Under the pieces are notes generated by a model. It was not told where the DNA came from and did no database searches. It worked only from the letters and a program-made list of their open reading frames with translations. Position numbers and translations under genes: made by a program. Source: Tabrizicola sp. (GTDB lineage Bacteria > Pseudomonadota > Alphaproteobacteria > Rhodobacterales > Rhodobacteraceae). Taken from it: a DNA stretch of 64,000 nucleotides. How positions within the stretch are numbered: position 1 is the stretch's first letter; every line of letters begins with the position of its first letter. This document shows positions 1-10,300 of the stretch, one piece after another. The stretch lies in the NCBI RefSeq assembly GCF_016793705.1, contig NZ_JAEULO010000052.1, positions 62,001 through 126,000 of the forward strand, given 5' to 3'.

Positions 1-1
1 T

Positions 2-514
2 GACAGCGCGGCGCGGCGGCATACCAGCTTCTGCTCGGTCTGGGTCTATCCGGTCGTTGACGACAACATCGAGATCGAGGTGCAGGACAAGGACATCCGC
101 ATCGACACCTTCCGGTCCTCGGGCGCGGGCGGCCAGCACGTCAACAAGACCGACTCCGCCGTGCGGATCACCCACTTCCCCTCCGGGATCGTGGTCACGT
201 CCAGCTTGAAATCGCAGCACCAGAACCGCGACATCGCGATGAAGGCGCTGAAGTCGCGGCTCTACCAGCAGGAACTGGACAAGCGGAACGCCGCGATCAA
301 CGAGGCGCATGAGAACAAGGGCGATGCGGGCTGGGGCAACCAGATCCGCTCCTATGTCCTGCAGCCCTACCAGATGGTGAAGGACCTGCGGACGGGGCAC
401 GAGACAAGTGACACGCAGGGCACGCTGGACGGCGATCTCGACGGGTTCATGTCGGCGACGCTGGCCTTGAACGCCAGCGGCAAGAAGCGCGGCGAGATCG
501 CGGACGTCGACTGA
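2..514 (+). CDS. prfB: Peptide chain release factor 2, C-terminal part
   Basis: Recognises UGA/UAA stop codons on the ribosome and triggers hydrolysis of the finished peptide. The reading frame is open from the first bases of the window, so the N-terminal half lies outside it. About 170 residues are visible, including the class I release factor signature [18 protein letters not shown], whose GGQ loop enters the peptidyl transferase centre. The segment [19 protein letters not shown] just before it is typical of RF2. The frame ends in TGA at 512-514. Identification is secure; only the missing 5' part prevents a check for the programmed frameshift used by many prfB genes. Confidence 0.97.
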   Translation, partial: DSAARRHTSFCSVWVYPVVDDNIEIEVQDKDIRIDTFRSSGAGGQHVNKTDSAVRITHFPSGIVVTSSLKSQHQNRDIAMKALKSRLYQQELDKRNAAINEAHENKGDAGWGNQIRSYVLQPYQMVKDLRTGHETSDTQGTLDGDLDGFMSATLALNASGKKRGEIADVD

Positions 515-584
515 CCTCGTCGAAGGGCGTTCTGGACAGCCCTTCGTCCACAAGTATGCTTGGGGGCAACATTGGACCCTCCAT

Positions 585-1622
585 ATGCGCTGCTTCCTGT
601 TTCTCCTCTTCGCCTGCGCTGCCCCCGCCACCGCGCAGGAGGTTCTGGTCGACACCTGCGCCGTGGATGCGGCGATTGCCTGCCCGGTCGAGGTCGTTCT
701 CTCCGGGCTTGGAATGATCGACGGCGATCCGGTCGTTACCGGGCCAGACCGCCTGACCTTCGTTGCACTTGATCGGGACAAAACCGAGCAGGCTTTCGCA
801 GTGGATGTCTCGCTGACCGACGGTCGCGTCCTGAGTAAGATTCCGCTGGGTCAGGCTCGGGAAAATACCATGTCTTTCTACTGGCTGGTTGCCCAAAGGG
901 CGCAGGGATTCCTGGTGTTCGTCCTGGAAAATGAGCGTGATCGCGTCCTAGTCTTCTATGACGCGAACGGTGTTCCCCAATCAAGAATGCCTGAAATCCG
1001 ACCGAAGGGCTGGCCCTACGAGCTGACGATGGCCAGCGCGCTCATGCTGCTTGGCTATCAGAATATCCTGAAGTTCGACGGCGAGGCGCTGCAGGGCCGT
1101 GTTGGTCGCTTTGATCTGCGGCTGACCGCCTCTGACAGCAGGCTGGAGGTCGTCGAACAAGGTGCAATCGATGACGGACAGACCTTCGAGGATTACCTGA
1201 GCGGACGCCTGGCACCGCAGATCGCAGAAGTGGGTGCTGAAACCGTGCATGTCGAAGGTCAGTTGTCGGTTGTCACGACCCGTGAGTCACGGAAGTCTCC
1301 CTCACGCCTTTTCCTGCGGAGGGAAGACGGGAGCGAAGTTGCCATCGAACAGACGACAGAGCTGGATCCGAAGAACCGTCCCAACTACTTCATGGCCAGA
1401 CTTTCCCCGGACGGTCGATATGTTGCGGTGGGGCGGTACGTCAAGAAGAATGGCGGTCTGTTCATTCTGGATACGACCACTGGTGAAGCCCTGTTTCGGG
1501 CACGTGTCCGATCGTGCTGGTCATCAGGCCTGCGCTGGCTTCCGGAGGGGCGGCTTGCCCTACTATGCTTTATCCGTGACGGCATCCATGTCGTCGTCTT
1601 CGACCCCCATCTGCCGCGCTAG
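585..1622 (+). CDS. Secreted protein of unknown function, possible beta-propeller
   Basis: The 345-residue product starts with a clear Sec signal peptide (MRCFLFLLFACAAPATAQ, cleavage expected after ATAQ), so it should be periplasmic. The mature part has no family I recognise with certainty. Its C-terminal third has the segments LSPDGRYVAVGRY and GGLFILDTTTGEALFRA, which look like blades of WD40/PQQ-type propellers, and a CxxxLRW motif. It is read alone between prfB and a DUF2189 gene. G+C is lower and codon use less extreme than in its neighbours, which fits a lineage-specific gene. Function unknown. Confidence 0.7.
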   Translation: MRCFLFLLFACAAPATAQEVLVDTCAVDAAIACPVEVVLSGLGMIDGDPVVTGPDRLTFVALDRDKTEQAFAVDVSLTDGRVLSKIPLGQARENTMSFYWLVAQRAQGFLVFVLENERDRVLVFYDANGVPQSRMPEIRPKGWPYELTMASALMLLGYQNILKFDGEALQGRVGRFDLRLTASDSRLEVVEQGAIDDGQTFEDYLSGRLAPQIAEVGAETVHVEGQLSVVTTRESRKSPSRLFLRREDGSEVAIEQTTELDPKNRPNYFMARLSPDGRYVAVGRYVKKNGGLFILDTTTGEALFRARVRSCWSSGLRWLPEGRLALLCFIRDGIHVVVFDPHLPR

Positions 1623-1670
1623 CCTGCAAAACCCTTGCCTGACGCTTATCGTCCCGCTTAACAATCAGGC

Positions 1671-2438
1671 ATGACCGTCACCCATCCGCCCGCCGCGCCC
1701 GAGATCAATGAGGTCGATGCCTCGGACCTGCGGGCAAGCCTGGCGCTCGGCTGGCAGGATTTCCGCCGCGCGCCGCTGCTCGGCCTCGCATTCTCGGCGG
1801 TCTATGTGCTGGGCGGCTGGCTGATCGCCTGGGCGATGATGGCCAAGGGCCAGGTCTGGTGGACGCTGCCCGCCAGCGCCGGGTTTCCGATCCTCGGCCC
1901 CTTCATCGCCTGCGGCTTCTACGAGATTTCCCGGCGGCTGGAGGCGGGGGAACCGCTGGTCGCCCGCGAGGTCTTTGGGGTGATCTTCCGCCAGAAGGAC
2001 CGCCAGATCCCGGCCATCGCGGCGGTGATCGTGGTCTATTTCCTGTTCTGGAACTTCCTATCGCACATGATCTTCGCCCTCTTCCTCGGCAATGCGGTGA
2101 TGACCAACGTCTCCTCCTCGCTCGCGGTGTTCCTGTCGCCGCAGGGGCTGGCGATGCTGGCCTTCGGCACCTTGGTGGGGGCCGCTTTCGCGACGCTGCT
2201 CTTCTGCCTGACGGTGGTCAGCCTGCCGATGCTTCTGGACCGCGAGGTGGATTTCGTCACCGCCATGCTGACCAGCTTCGCCCTGGTGCGGGAGAACCCT
2301 CTGGTGATGCTCGGATGGGGGGCGCTGATCGCGGCCTGCCTGTTCCTGGGGATGCTGCCGGGGTTCCTGGGCCTGTTCCTCGTGCTGCCGCTCTTCGGCC
2401 ATGCGAGTTGGCACCTCTACCGCCGCGCGATCACCTGA
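1671..2438 (+). CDS. DUF2189 integral membrane protein
   Basis: A 255-residue inner-membrane protein that matches the DUF2189 family in length and in its N-terminal motif LALGWQDFRRAPLLGL. About six hydrophobic segments follow (residues near 42-60, 65-85, 115-140, 155-185 and 205-245). The family is widespread in alphaproteobacteria and has no established activity. The start at 1671 is supported by family alignment of the N-terminus (MTVTHPPAAPEINEVDASDLRA is cytoplasmic). Its 3' end overlaps the end of the convergent exporter gene by 8 bp, and no terminator hairpin is visible between the two. Confidence 0.8.
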   Translation: MTVTHPPAAPEINEVDASDLRASLALGWQDFRRAPLLGLAFSAVYVLGGWLIAWAMMAKGQVWWTLPASAGFPILGPFIACGFYEISRRLEAGEPLVAREVFGVIFRQKDRQIPAIAAVIVVYFLFWNFLSHMIFALFLGNAVMTNVSSSLAVFLSPQGLAMLAFGTLVGAAFATLLFCLTVVSLPMLLDREVDFVTAMLTSFALVRENPLVMLGWGALIAACLFLGMLPGFLGLFLVLPLFGHASWHLYRRAIT

Positions 2439-3870
2439 CGGGGCGGGCGACCAGCAGGGCCAGCACCGCAGCCAGCGCGGCCATCAGGCTTGCGGTCAGC
2501 GCGACCGCGCCGAAAGCGGCGCCGGTCGCGGCCAGATGCGCGGGGGTGTCGCCGGTGATGCCGAAGCCGGGGGCGCCGGTGCCATAGGCCGTCGCCGCGA
2601 TCCGGCCCTGCAAGGCGATGGCGATCAGCCCCGCTACCCGCGCCACCGCATTGTTGACGCCCGAGGCCGCGCCCTGTTCGCCATCCTCCGCCCCCTGCAT
2701 CGCCGCCGCCGTCAGCGGCGCGACGACCAGACCCAGCCCCAGTCCCGCCAGCGCCGTACAGGGCACCACATGGCTCCAGAACGCCCCGAGCGGCGCAAAG
2801 ACCCAAAGCCCGGCATAGGCCGCAGCCACCAGCGCCGAGCCGGTGGCCATCAGGGGACCCGCGCCCCAGCGGTCGGCCATCCGGCCCGCCGGGGCGGACA
2901 GAACCCCGATCAGGATCGAGATCGGCAGGAAGGCCGCCGTCACCTCCAGCGGTGTCACCTTCCAGGCCGAAACCGCCGTCATCGGCAGGTAGAACATCAC
3001 CCCGTTCAGCGCGAAGTAGAGGACGAAAGTCACCAGGTTCGTCACCGCGAACACCCGGTTTCGGAACAGGCCCAGCCGCAGCATCGGGGCGGGGGCCAGG
3101 CTTTCCCAGATCAGGAAACCGGCAAGACTGGCAAGCGCCGCAAGCGCGACCCAGGCCGGGGCCGTCGCCTCGGTCAGCACCCAGGCCATCAGGCCCAGCC
3201 CCAGCGTTGCAAGGCCCGCACCGGGCAGGTCGACCCTGACCCCGGGCTTGCCGATGTCACCCGGCGTGCGGCCCCGGATCAGCCACAGCGCGGCAAGGCC
3301 CAGGGGCAGGTTCAGCGCGAAGACCAGCCGCCAGCCGATCTCGCCGCCCCAGGTGACGAACATGCCGCCCAGGACCGGCCCCAGCGCGGTGGTCAGGGTC
3401 GAGGCCGCGGCCCAGAGCCCCAGCGCCCGGCCGCGCTCGGCGCGCGGATAGGCGCGCGAGACCATCGCCATCGACCCCGGCACCATCAGTGCCGCGCCGA
3501 CCCCCTTCACCGCGCGGGCGGCGATCATCTGTTCGGGCGTCAGCGCCGCCGCGCAGGCCAGTGACCCGCCGACGAAGATCAGGATTCCCAGCGAGAAGAT
3601 CCGCGCGATCCCGAAACGGTCGCCCGCCGCCCCCCCGACCAGCACCAGCGCGGACAGCGACAAGAGGTAGGCCGCGTTGATCCACTGTGCCTCTTGCAGG
3701 CTCGCCCCCAGCGCCGCGCGCATCGCGGGGGTGGCGATGGAAGTCACCGACGAGTCGATGAACCCCATCGACGAGGCCAGGATCGCGGCCCAGAGGATGA
3801 TCCGCCGATCAGCCTCGGCACAGAAGGAAACGGGCACCGGAGTGCCCTCCGATGCCCGCAGGATGGTCAT
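2431..3870 (-). CDS. MFS transporter, DHA2 drug:H+ antiporter family
   Basis: A 479-residue major facilitator with about 14 predicted transmembrane helices, as in the DHA2 (EmrB/QacA) group of proton-driven exporters. Visible marks are the N-terminal helix with GFIDSSVTSIATPAM, the motif A-like loop GDRFGIARIF and the motif C-like GPVLGGMFV in helix 5, which is characteristic of antiporters. The substrate cannot be read from sequence. The start lies 12 bp after the bactofilin stop codon on the same strand, so it may be the last gene of the peptidase-bactofilin transcript; the ribosome binding site is weak, and the start could be slightly further in. Confidence 0.85.
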   Translation of the reverse strand: MTILRASEGTPVPVSFCAEADRRIILWAAILASSMGFIDSSVTSIATPAMRAALGASLQEAQWINAAYLLSLSALVLVGGAAGDRFGIARIFSLGILIFVGGSLACAAALTPEQMIAARAVKGVGAALMVPGSMAMVSRAYPRAERGRALGLWAAASTLTTALGPVLGGMFVTWGGEIGWRLVFALNLPLGLAALWLIRGRTPGDIGKPGVRVDLPGAGLATLGLGLMAWVLTEATAPAWVALAALASLAGFLIWESLAPAPMLRLGLFRNRVFAVTNLVTFVLYFALNGVMFYLPMTAVSAWKVTPLEVTAAFLPISILIGVLSAPAGRMADRWGAGPLMATGSALVAAAYAGLWVFAPLGAFWSHVVPCTALAGLGLGLVVAPLTAAAMQGAEDGEQGAASGVNNAVARVAGLIAIALQGRIAATAYGTGAPGFGITGDTPAHLAATGAAFGAVALTASLMAALAAVLALLVARPVR

Positions 3871-3882
3871 GTCGGGACAGGC

Positions 3883-4386
3883 TTATTCGGCGTCGCCAGC
3901 GGCGGCCGGTGCGTCCAGCCGCACCGTCCCGGCCGGGCGGCCATTGGCCAGCGGATCTTCCTGACGCTGCACCGAACCCTCGAAATGCGCGCCGGACTCG
4001 ATGGCGATGGTCTTGTGGATGATGTCGCCCTCGACCCGCGCGGTCGAGGTCAGGCGGACCTTGAGGCCCCGCACCCGACCGATCACCCGGCCGTTGACCA
4101 CGATGTCGTCGGCAACGATCTCGCCCCGGATGGTGGCGCTTTCGCCGACGGTCAGAAGATGCGCGCGGATATCGCCTTCAACGGTGCCCTCGACCTGGAT
4201 GTCGCCCGTGGTGCGCAGGTTGCCGACCACCGTCAGGTCGGACGACAGGACCGAGGCCCCTGCCTTGCCTTTCGGGGCAGAGGGGGTGAAATCCATGCTG
4301 GGCTTGGTCATCGGGCTCTCCGGGGCTTTGGGCTTCTCGGCCTCGGCCTTGGGGCCCGGCTCGTTGATGCGGCTCTTAGAAAACAT
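3883..4386 (-). CDS. bacA: Bactofilin (polymer-forming cytoskeletal protein)
   Basis: Bactofilins self-assemble without nucleotides into filaments that position cell-wall enzymes. The 167-residue protein has the expected layout: a Lys/Pro-rich flexible N-terminus (about 1-45), a central right-handed beta-helix with repeating hydrophobic-Gly pattern (TVVGNLRTTGDIQVEGTVEG, then further turns to about residue 145), and a short Ala/Pro-rich tail. Its start overlaps the end of the upstream M23 peptidase gene by 11 bp, so the two are translationally coupled. A bactofilin paired with a membrane-anchored LytM peptidase is an established arrangement (BacA-LmdC in stalked budding alphaproteobacteria, CcmA-Csd in Helicobacter). 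Confidence 0.93.
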   Translation of the reverse strand: MFSKSRINEPGPKAEAEKPKAPESPMTKPSMDFTPSAPKGKAGASVLSSDLTVVGNLRTTGDIQVEGTVEGDIRAHLLTVGESATIRGEIVADDIVVNGRVIGRVRGLKVRLTSTARVEGDIIHKTIAIESGAHFEGSVQRQEDPLANGRPAGTVRLDAPAAAGDAE

Positions 4387-5713
4387 TCTTCGCTGCCTTT
4401 ATGAAGGTCATCGGATTGATTGCGGCCCCGCCGAGACGAATCTCGTAGTGGAGATGCGTGCCAGTGGACCGGCCTGAGTTGCCCATATCACCGATCCGGT
4501 CGCCGCGCGATACCCTTTGTCCGACCTCGACGCGGATCCCGGACAGGTGGCCGTAGCGGGTCTCGACACCGAACTCGTGCTGGATCTTTATCAGCCGGCC
4601 ATAGCCGTTTTCCCAGCCGGCATAGGTGACGGTGCCGTCGGCTGTGGCGTAGATCGGCGTGCCATAGGCGCCCGCCATGTCCTGCCCCTCATGCCGACGC
4701 GAGCTGCCGTTGAACGGGTCGTTGCGGTTGCCGAAGCCGCTGGTGTAGCGGACGGCTTCGCGCACCGGCATCGCGAAGGGCAGCCGGAAGGCGGCGATGC
4801 GGTACATGTTCATCTTGTCGAGCCCGGTCAGGATCGCGTTCGCGCGCAACTCCTCCGGCGAGGGGGCCGCACCCGAGGTCGAGAAGGTGATCGGCGTCAG
4901 CGGCCCGCCCTGGCCCGAATAGCCCTCGCGCACCGCGCCGATCAGGTCGTCGGGCGACATGCCCGCCTCGCGGAACATCTTGTCCAAGGGTTCGACCGAG
5001 ACGGTCAGCGCCTCTTCCAGCTTGGTGAAGATGGCATCGTTGCGCAGTTCCATCGCTTCCTTGGCGTCGGCGATCAGCTGGGCTTCCTCGCGGGCTTCCT
5101 CGGCACTGGCGAGAACGTCGTTGCGCTCCTCCGCTGCATCGCCAAGCGCTCCGGTCAGGAATTCCAGCGTGGCGAGCGTGTCCTGCGCGCGGCCCATCTC
5201 GGTCGCGACGCCGGACTGGCTGTTCAACGCCAGCGTCACCCGCTCGGCCTCGCCGCGGGCAGTGTCGCGGTCCTTGATGGTTTCGCGCAGCGTGTCCTGG
5301 ATCGCCTCGATCCCGGTTTCCAGCTCGCGCCGCCGGTCCTCCGAGGCAAGCAGGCGTTCCTGCATGTCGGAAACCTGGGTCAGCGCGATGTTGAAACGTT
5401 CCTGGGCGCGGGCGGCTTCCTCGGCCCGAAGGTCGCGGTCGGCGGACAGCGCATTCAGCCGTTCCTCGTAAAGCGCCTGCTGGCGGACCGATTGTTCGCG
5501 CGCCGATCCGGCGCCGATCGAGTCCATCATGATCAGCGCGGTGGCGACGATGGTCCAGGACAGTCCCAGCGTACCGCCGACCAGCGCGATGATCTGGGTG
5601 GCGGGCCTGAGGCGGATGAACCGGGTCTCGGTGTCGGATTTCAGGAACAGGCGCTGTTCGGGGAAGTGCCGTTCCAGGCTTTGATGGAACCGATAGGCGA
5701 GGCGATTCAGCAC
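4376..5713 (-). CDS. Membrane-anchored M23 (LytM) peptidoglycan endopeptidase
   Basis: Likely a cell-wall DD-endopeptidase guided by the bactofilin encoded next to it. The 445-residue protein has a cytoplasmic N-terminus (1-38), one transmembrane helix (about 39-65, IIALVGGTLGLSWTIVATAL), a long periplasmic coiled coil rich in Glu/Arg/Ala (about 75-235) and a C-terminal LytM domain (about 330-440). The zinc ligands and catalytic residues are present: HEGQD (H-x3-D), YGHLS and HLHYE. Domain order matches LmdC, the bactofilin-dependent hydrolase. The stop overlaps the bactofilin start by 11 bp. The gene was probably named only 'peptidase M23' in related genomes. Confidence 0.92.
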   Translation of the reverse strand: MLNRLAYRFHQSLERHFPEQRLFLKSDTETRFIRLRPATQIIALVGGTLGLSWTIVATALIMMDSIGAGSAREQSVRQQALYEERLNALSADRDLRAEEAARAQERFNIALTQVSDMQERLLASEDRRRELETGIEAIQDTLRETIKDRDTARGEAERVTLALNSQSGVATEMGRAQDTLATLEFLTGALGDAAEERNDVLASAEEAREEAQLIADAKEAMELRNDAIFTKLEEALTVSVEPLDKMFREAGMSPDDLIGAVREGYSGQGGPLTPITFSTSGAAPSPEELRANAILTGLDKMNMYRIAAFRLPFAMPVREAVRYTSGFGNRNDPFNGSSRRHEGQDMAGAYGTPIYATADGTVTYAGWENGYGRLIKIQHEFGVETRYGHLSGIRVEVGQRVSRGDRIGDMGNSGRSTGTHLHYEIRLGGAAINPMTFIKAAKNVF

Positions 5714-5883
5714 GTTGGGGTCATCCGTTCATAGCCTTGGCAGTGGCTTCGCTACGTTGCCCCAAGGCGGCTGGCCCCGGGCTCGGACCTGATTATCCAC
5801 CCCGTTTCAGGGTCGCAACAATTTTGACCATATCCGGGGTTTTTCCGCGCGGGACATGGAGTTTATCGGCAAGAAACCGCCGA

Positions 5884-6699
5884 TTACCCAGCGTCCTCGG
5901 CGAGCGGCCAGTAGAAGTCGGGCGGCAGGCCTGCGTCGGCGCGCTTTTCCTCGTTGAAGGGGGGCTTCAGAGACCCGTGAAAATAGCGGCGGACGCGGGC
6001 GTGAAAGACCTCTTTCGGATCGGTCCCGTCGCGCCCGCAAAGCCAGTTGAACCATTTGGAGCCATAGGCGACGTGGGAGACCTCCTCGGCATAGATCACC
6101 TCCAGCGCGGCCAAAGCCTGCGTCTCGCCGTGCTTGCGGAAAAGGTCGATCATGCCCGGGGTGACGTCGAGGCCCCGCGCCTCCAGCACCATCGGCACCA
6201 CGGCGAGGCGGCCAAGCAGGTCCTGCGCGGTGTCTTCCGCCGCGCGCCACATGCCGGCATGGGCGGGCAGGGCGCCGTAATGGCTGCCCATCGCCTCCAG
6301 GCAATCGCAGATCAGGTTGAAATGCTTGGCTTCCTCGTCGGCCGCCTTCACCCAGTCGTCGTAGAAGCCCAAGGGCATCGGCTGGTCGGCGAAGCGGGCG
6401 ATGATGTCCCAGTGCAGGTCGACGGCGTTCAGTTCGATATGCGCGACCGCATGCAGAAGTGCCGTCCGCCCCTCGGGCGAGCCGGGGCGGCGGCGGGGCA
6501 CATCCCTCGGGTCGAGGAGTTCCGGTCTTTCCGGCCGGGCCGGTTGCAGCGGCGGCTCGGCCCCTCCGATGGGCAGGGGTTGGCCCGCGGCGCGCGCGGC
6601 GAACCAGCGGGCGGCATGGGTCCGGCCAAGCGCGGTCTTCGCGCGCCCGTCGGCGGTGGTCAGCACCTCCACCGCCATCTCTGCCAGAGACGGCATCAC
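5884..6699 (-). CDS. DUF455 ferritin-like protein
   Basis: A 271-residue soluble protein of the DUF455 family. The carboxylate/histidine pairs expected for a ferritin-like di-iron site are visible: AHIELNAVD, ADEEAKHF, a conserved EARGLD and AEEVSHV. The N-terminal 90 residues are Pro/Ala-rich and less conserved. Reaction and substrate are unknown for the family. The start at 6699 gives the usual family N-terminus; a longer reading frame in another phase across the same span is a coding shadow. It lies 79 bp downstream of bcp on the same strand and 170 bp upstream of the M23 gene, so co-transcription with bcp is plausible. Confidence 0.85.
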   Translation of the reverse strand: MMPSLAEMAVEVLTTADGRAKTALGRTHAARWFAARAAGQPLPIGGAEPPLQPARPERPELLDPRDVPRRRPGSPEGRTALLHAVAHIELNAVDLHWDIIARFADQPMPLGFYDDWVKAADEEAKHFNLICDCLEAMGSHYGALPAHAGMWRAAEDTAQDLLGRLAVVPMVLEARGLDVTPGMIDLFRKHGETQALAALEVIYAEEVSHVAYGSKWFNWLCGRDGTDPKEVFHARVRRYFHGSLKPPFNEEKRADAGLPPDFYWPLAEDAG

Positions 6700-6778
6700 G
6701 CGCCGTCGCCCCGGCCCGCAATTCTTCTGCGAAGAACTGTGAACGGTCGATCTTTCGCAGAAAAATCATGCATCTGCA

Positions 6779-7240
6779 TCACAACGCCTGCGCCGCGGCC
6801 AGCACCTCGTCGGCATGGCCCTTCACACTGACCTTGTTCCAGACCCGTGCCACCTTGCCCTCGCCGTCGATCAGAACCGTCGTGCGCTCGATCCCCAAGT
6901 AGGTCCGGCCATACATGCTCTTCTCGCCCCAGACCCCGTAATCCTCCGACACATGCCCCGCCTCGTCCGAGGCCAGGATGATCCCCAGCCCATGCTTGCG
7001 GCAGAACTTGTCGTGGCTCTTCACGCTGTCCTTGGAAAGCCCGATCACCGTGGTCCCCGCCGCGGTGAAATCGGCCAGGCGGGCGTTGAAATCCTGCGCC
7101 TCCAGCGTGCAGCCGGGCGTGTCGTCCTTCGGGTAGAAATACAGCACTACCTTTCCAGGCCGGAGCGCCGAGAGCGTCACGCTCCCGCCTCCGTCGCGCG
7201 GAAGGGTGAAATCGGGGGCGGTCTGTCCTGCGGAAATCAT
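6779..7240 (-). CDS. bcp: Thioredoxin-dependent peroxiredoxin, PrxQ/Bcp type
   Basis: Reduces hydrogen peroxide and organic hydroperoxides in the cytoplasm using thioredoxin. The 153-residue product carries the peroxidatic cysteine in YPKDDTPGCTLEAQDF. The usual resolving cysteine of Bcp five residues later (CTxxxxxF/C) is not present in that motif; another Cys occurs in KFCRKHG, so the enzyme may work as a 1-Cys or atypical 2-Cys form. I chose the ATG at 7240, giving MISAGQTAPDFTL, because a GGAG ribosome site precedes it and 153 residues is the normal family length; an upstream ATG at 7297 adds 19 unlikely residues. It is divergent from the AsmA-like gene. Confidence 0.93.
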   Translation of the reverse strand: MISAGQTAPDFTLPRDGGGSVTLSALRPGKVVLYFYPKDDTPGCTLEAQDFNARLADFTAAGTTVIGLSKDSVKSHDKFCRKHGLGIILASDEAGHVSEDYGVWGEKSMYGRTYLGIERTTVLIDGEGKVARVWNKVSVKGHADEVLAAAQAL

Positions 7241-7336
7241 GGGCGGCTCCTTGCCTTGCGATGCATTGTGACTATGCATCTGGTTGCCTTCGCGCAAAGA
7301 TAAAGGCAGGGAAAGCGCAAATCATCCCCCGGTGGG

Positions 7337-10300
7337 ATGAAGGGTATGCAGCGGGGCGCCAGGCGCAGGATGAACGACCAGTCGGCGGGCATGGAAGACG
7401 GGCATCTCCCCGTTGCCGCGCCGGGGCGACCCGAGCCCTTGATCCTGACTGATGCAATCGCCCCGGCTCCGACCCGGGCCGAGGCCCGGCGGGTCCGCCG
7501 CGGCCGGGGCCGGATCAGCCTGACCGTGATCCTGACGCTGGTCCTCCTGACGCTGGGCTTCGGCTATCTGACGCTGGCCTACACCGGCAAGACCCTGCGC
7601 CTGCCGACCTGGACCGTGGCCGAGATCGAGGCGCGGGTGAACGCGGGCCTGGAGGGTGCGCGGCTGCCGAAGGGTGCGGCGGTCTCGCTCGGCGGGGTCG
7701 AACTGGCGGTCGACAGCGATTTCGTTCCCCGCTTCCGCATCGAGGACATCCGCCTGATCGAGGACGACGGCCGCTCGCTCCTCGCGCTGCCCGAGGCGCG
7801 GGTGGCCTTCGACCCCAGGGCGCTCATGACCGGCAAGATCCGCCCCTCCGACATCCGCCTCTCCGGCGCGCGGCTGGCGGTCCGGCGCGATGTCACCGGC
7901 CGTATCGACCTTGGGTTCGAGGGGCGCGGCGTGGGGCCGAAAAGCTCCTCCGAAGTGCTGGCCGCGGTCGAGAGCCTCTTCGCCAGCCCCGCGCTCGCCT
8001 CGCTCTCCCGGATCGAGGCCGAGGGGCTGACGCTGGTCCTCACCGATGACCGTGCAGGGCGGACCTGGCGGGTGGGCGACGGACGGTTGGCCATCCAGAA
8101 CGGAGAATCCGCGATTTCCGCCGAACTGGGGCTCACACTCCTCGACGGGACCGAACCCGCGCAGGCGGTGCTGACCGTCGTCTCCGACAAGGGGGCAGAG
8201 ACCGCCCGCCTGACCGCAAGGGTCGACAACATCGCCGCGACCGACCTGGCCGCGATGGCCCCGCCGCTCGCCTTCCTCGCCTTCGTCGATGCGCCCATCT
8301 CCGGCGCGCTCGATGCCCGGCTGGGCGCGGACGGCAAATTCGCCGGCCTGACCGCCCGGCTTGGCCTCGGTGCCGGCAGCCTCGCGCCGGGCAAGGGGAC
8401 GCGGCCCATCGCCTTCGACCGGGCCGCGATGGCCCTTTCCTACGACCCCGCGACCGCCCGGATTGCGCTGGCCGACCTTTCCGTCGAAAGTCCTTCGCTG
8501 CGGCTGAAGGCCCGCGGCCACGGCGACCTTCTTGCCTCTGGTGGCGGCGCCCTGCCGACCGGGGCCTTGCCCGACAGCATCCTCGCCCAGATCGCCTTCC
8601 AGGAGGTGATGGTCGACCCCGAGGGCCTGTTCGAGGAACCGATCCGCTTCGGCCAGGGCGCGCTGGACCTGCGCCTGCGGTTGCAGCCCTTCCGGCTGGA
8701 CATCGGCCAGCTGGCGCTGATCGAGGGCGACGAACGCCTGCTCCTCTCGGGCCAGGTCGCGGCCGAGGAAGCTGGCTGGGGCGGCGCGCTGGACCTCCGG
8801 CTGAACCAGATCGATGCTGAACGCCTGCTGAAGGTCTGGCCGGTGGCCGCCGTGCCCAGAACCCGCCAGTGGTTCGCCGAGAATGTCGGCCAGGGTCGCA
8901 TGACCGACGTGCAGGCGGCCCTTCGGCTGGAACCCGGCGGGCAGCCGCAGTTCAACCTCGCCTACGAATTCGCTGATACCGAGGTCCGCTTCGTCCGCAC
9001 CCTTCCGCCGATCCTGAACGGGCGGGGACATGCCACGCTGGACAACAAGACCTATACCGTTGCGCTGGACCAGGGCCATGTCATCGCCCCCGAGGGCGGG
9101 CGGATCGAGGCCGACGGGACGGTGTTCCAGATTCTCGACATCACCCAGCGCCCGGCGACGGCCAAGGTCGACCTCGTCACGAAGGCCAGCCTGACCGCCA
9201 CGCTTTCGCTTCTCGACCAGCCGCCGTTCAGCTTCTTCTCCAAGGCGGGGCAACCCTACAACCTGGGCGACGGGCGGGCCGAGCTGACCGCGAGGATCCT
9301 GATGCCGATGAAGCCGAAGATCCCCTTCGAGGAGCTGAGCTTTACCGTCTCCGGCACGATCCGCGACCTGACCTCGCCCGCGCTGGTGCCGGGCCGCATC
9401 CTGACCGCGCCCGAGGTGAAGGTCGTGGTCGATACCGACGGCTTGCAGCTGTCCGGCAAGGGGATGCTGGACAAGATGCCCATCGACCTCACCTACCTGC
9501 AAGGCTTCGGCCCGGAACAGAAGGGCCGGGCGCGGGTCAACGGGACGGTCATGCTCTCCGACGCGGTGCTGCGTGACTTCGGGGTGGCCCTGCCCTCAGG
9601 TTCGGTCAAGGGCGAAGGCCCGGCGGCGATCGACGTGGCGCTGGTCAAGGATGAACCGCCGCAACTGACGCTGACCTCGACCCTGTCGGGACTTGCCCTG
9701 CGGCTCGATGCGCTGGGATGGTCGAAACCTGCGAAGACCAGGGGATCGCTGGACCTTGAGGCCCGGCTCTCCTCGCGGCAGCCGGTGGTGGAGCGTCTGG
9801 TGCTGAAGGCGCCGGGGCTGGAGGCGCGGGGCAGGATCACCACGCGCGACGGCGGGGGCCTCGATGCCGCCGTCTTCGACCGGGTGGTTGCGGGCAACTG
9901 GCTGGATGCGCCCGTCACCCTGACCGGCACCGGCAACGGCGGGATGGACGTGGCATTGACCGGCGGCACGCTCGACATGCGCCGGATGCCGGAGACCAAG
10001 GGCGGGCCGGGCGGCGGCGGGCCGATCTCCGTCCGGCTCGACGCCCTGCGCATCTCCGATGGCATCCGCCTGACCGATTTCCGGGGCGAGTTCGGTTCGC
10101 GCGGCGGCTTCAACGGGCGTTTCTCGGCCGGGGTGAACGGCAATGCCCTGATCTCCGGGGTCGTGGCGCCGGCGGAAGGCGGCAGCGCCGTCCGCATCAC
10201 CTCGGAAAACGCAGGCGCGGTGATGGCCGCCGCAGGGATCTTCGACAAGGGCCGGGGCGGCGACCTGGACCTGACGCTCTTCCCGCGCGGACCCGAGGGC

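Noticed and set aside
7322-9502. Open frame of 726 codons on the minus strand within the AsmA-like gene
   Set aside because: It is a GC-skew shadow: composition is Gly/Arg/Gln-rich with no hydrophobic core, and the plus-strand gene has a clear family architecture. The same holds for the long minus-strand frames across uvrA, lpdA and the MFS genes.
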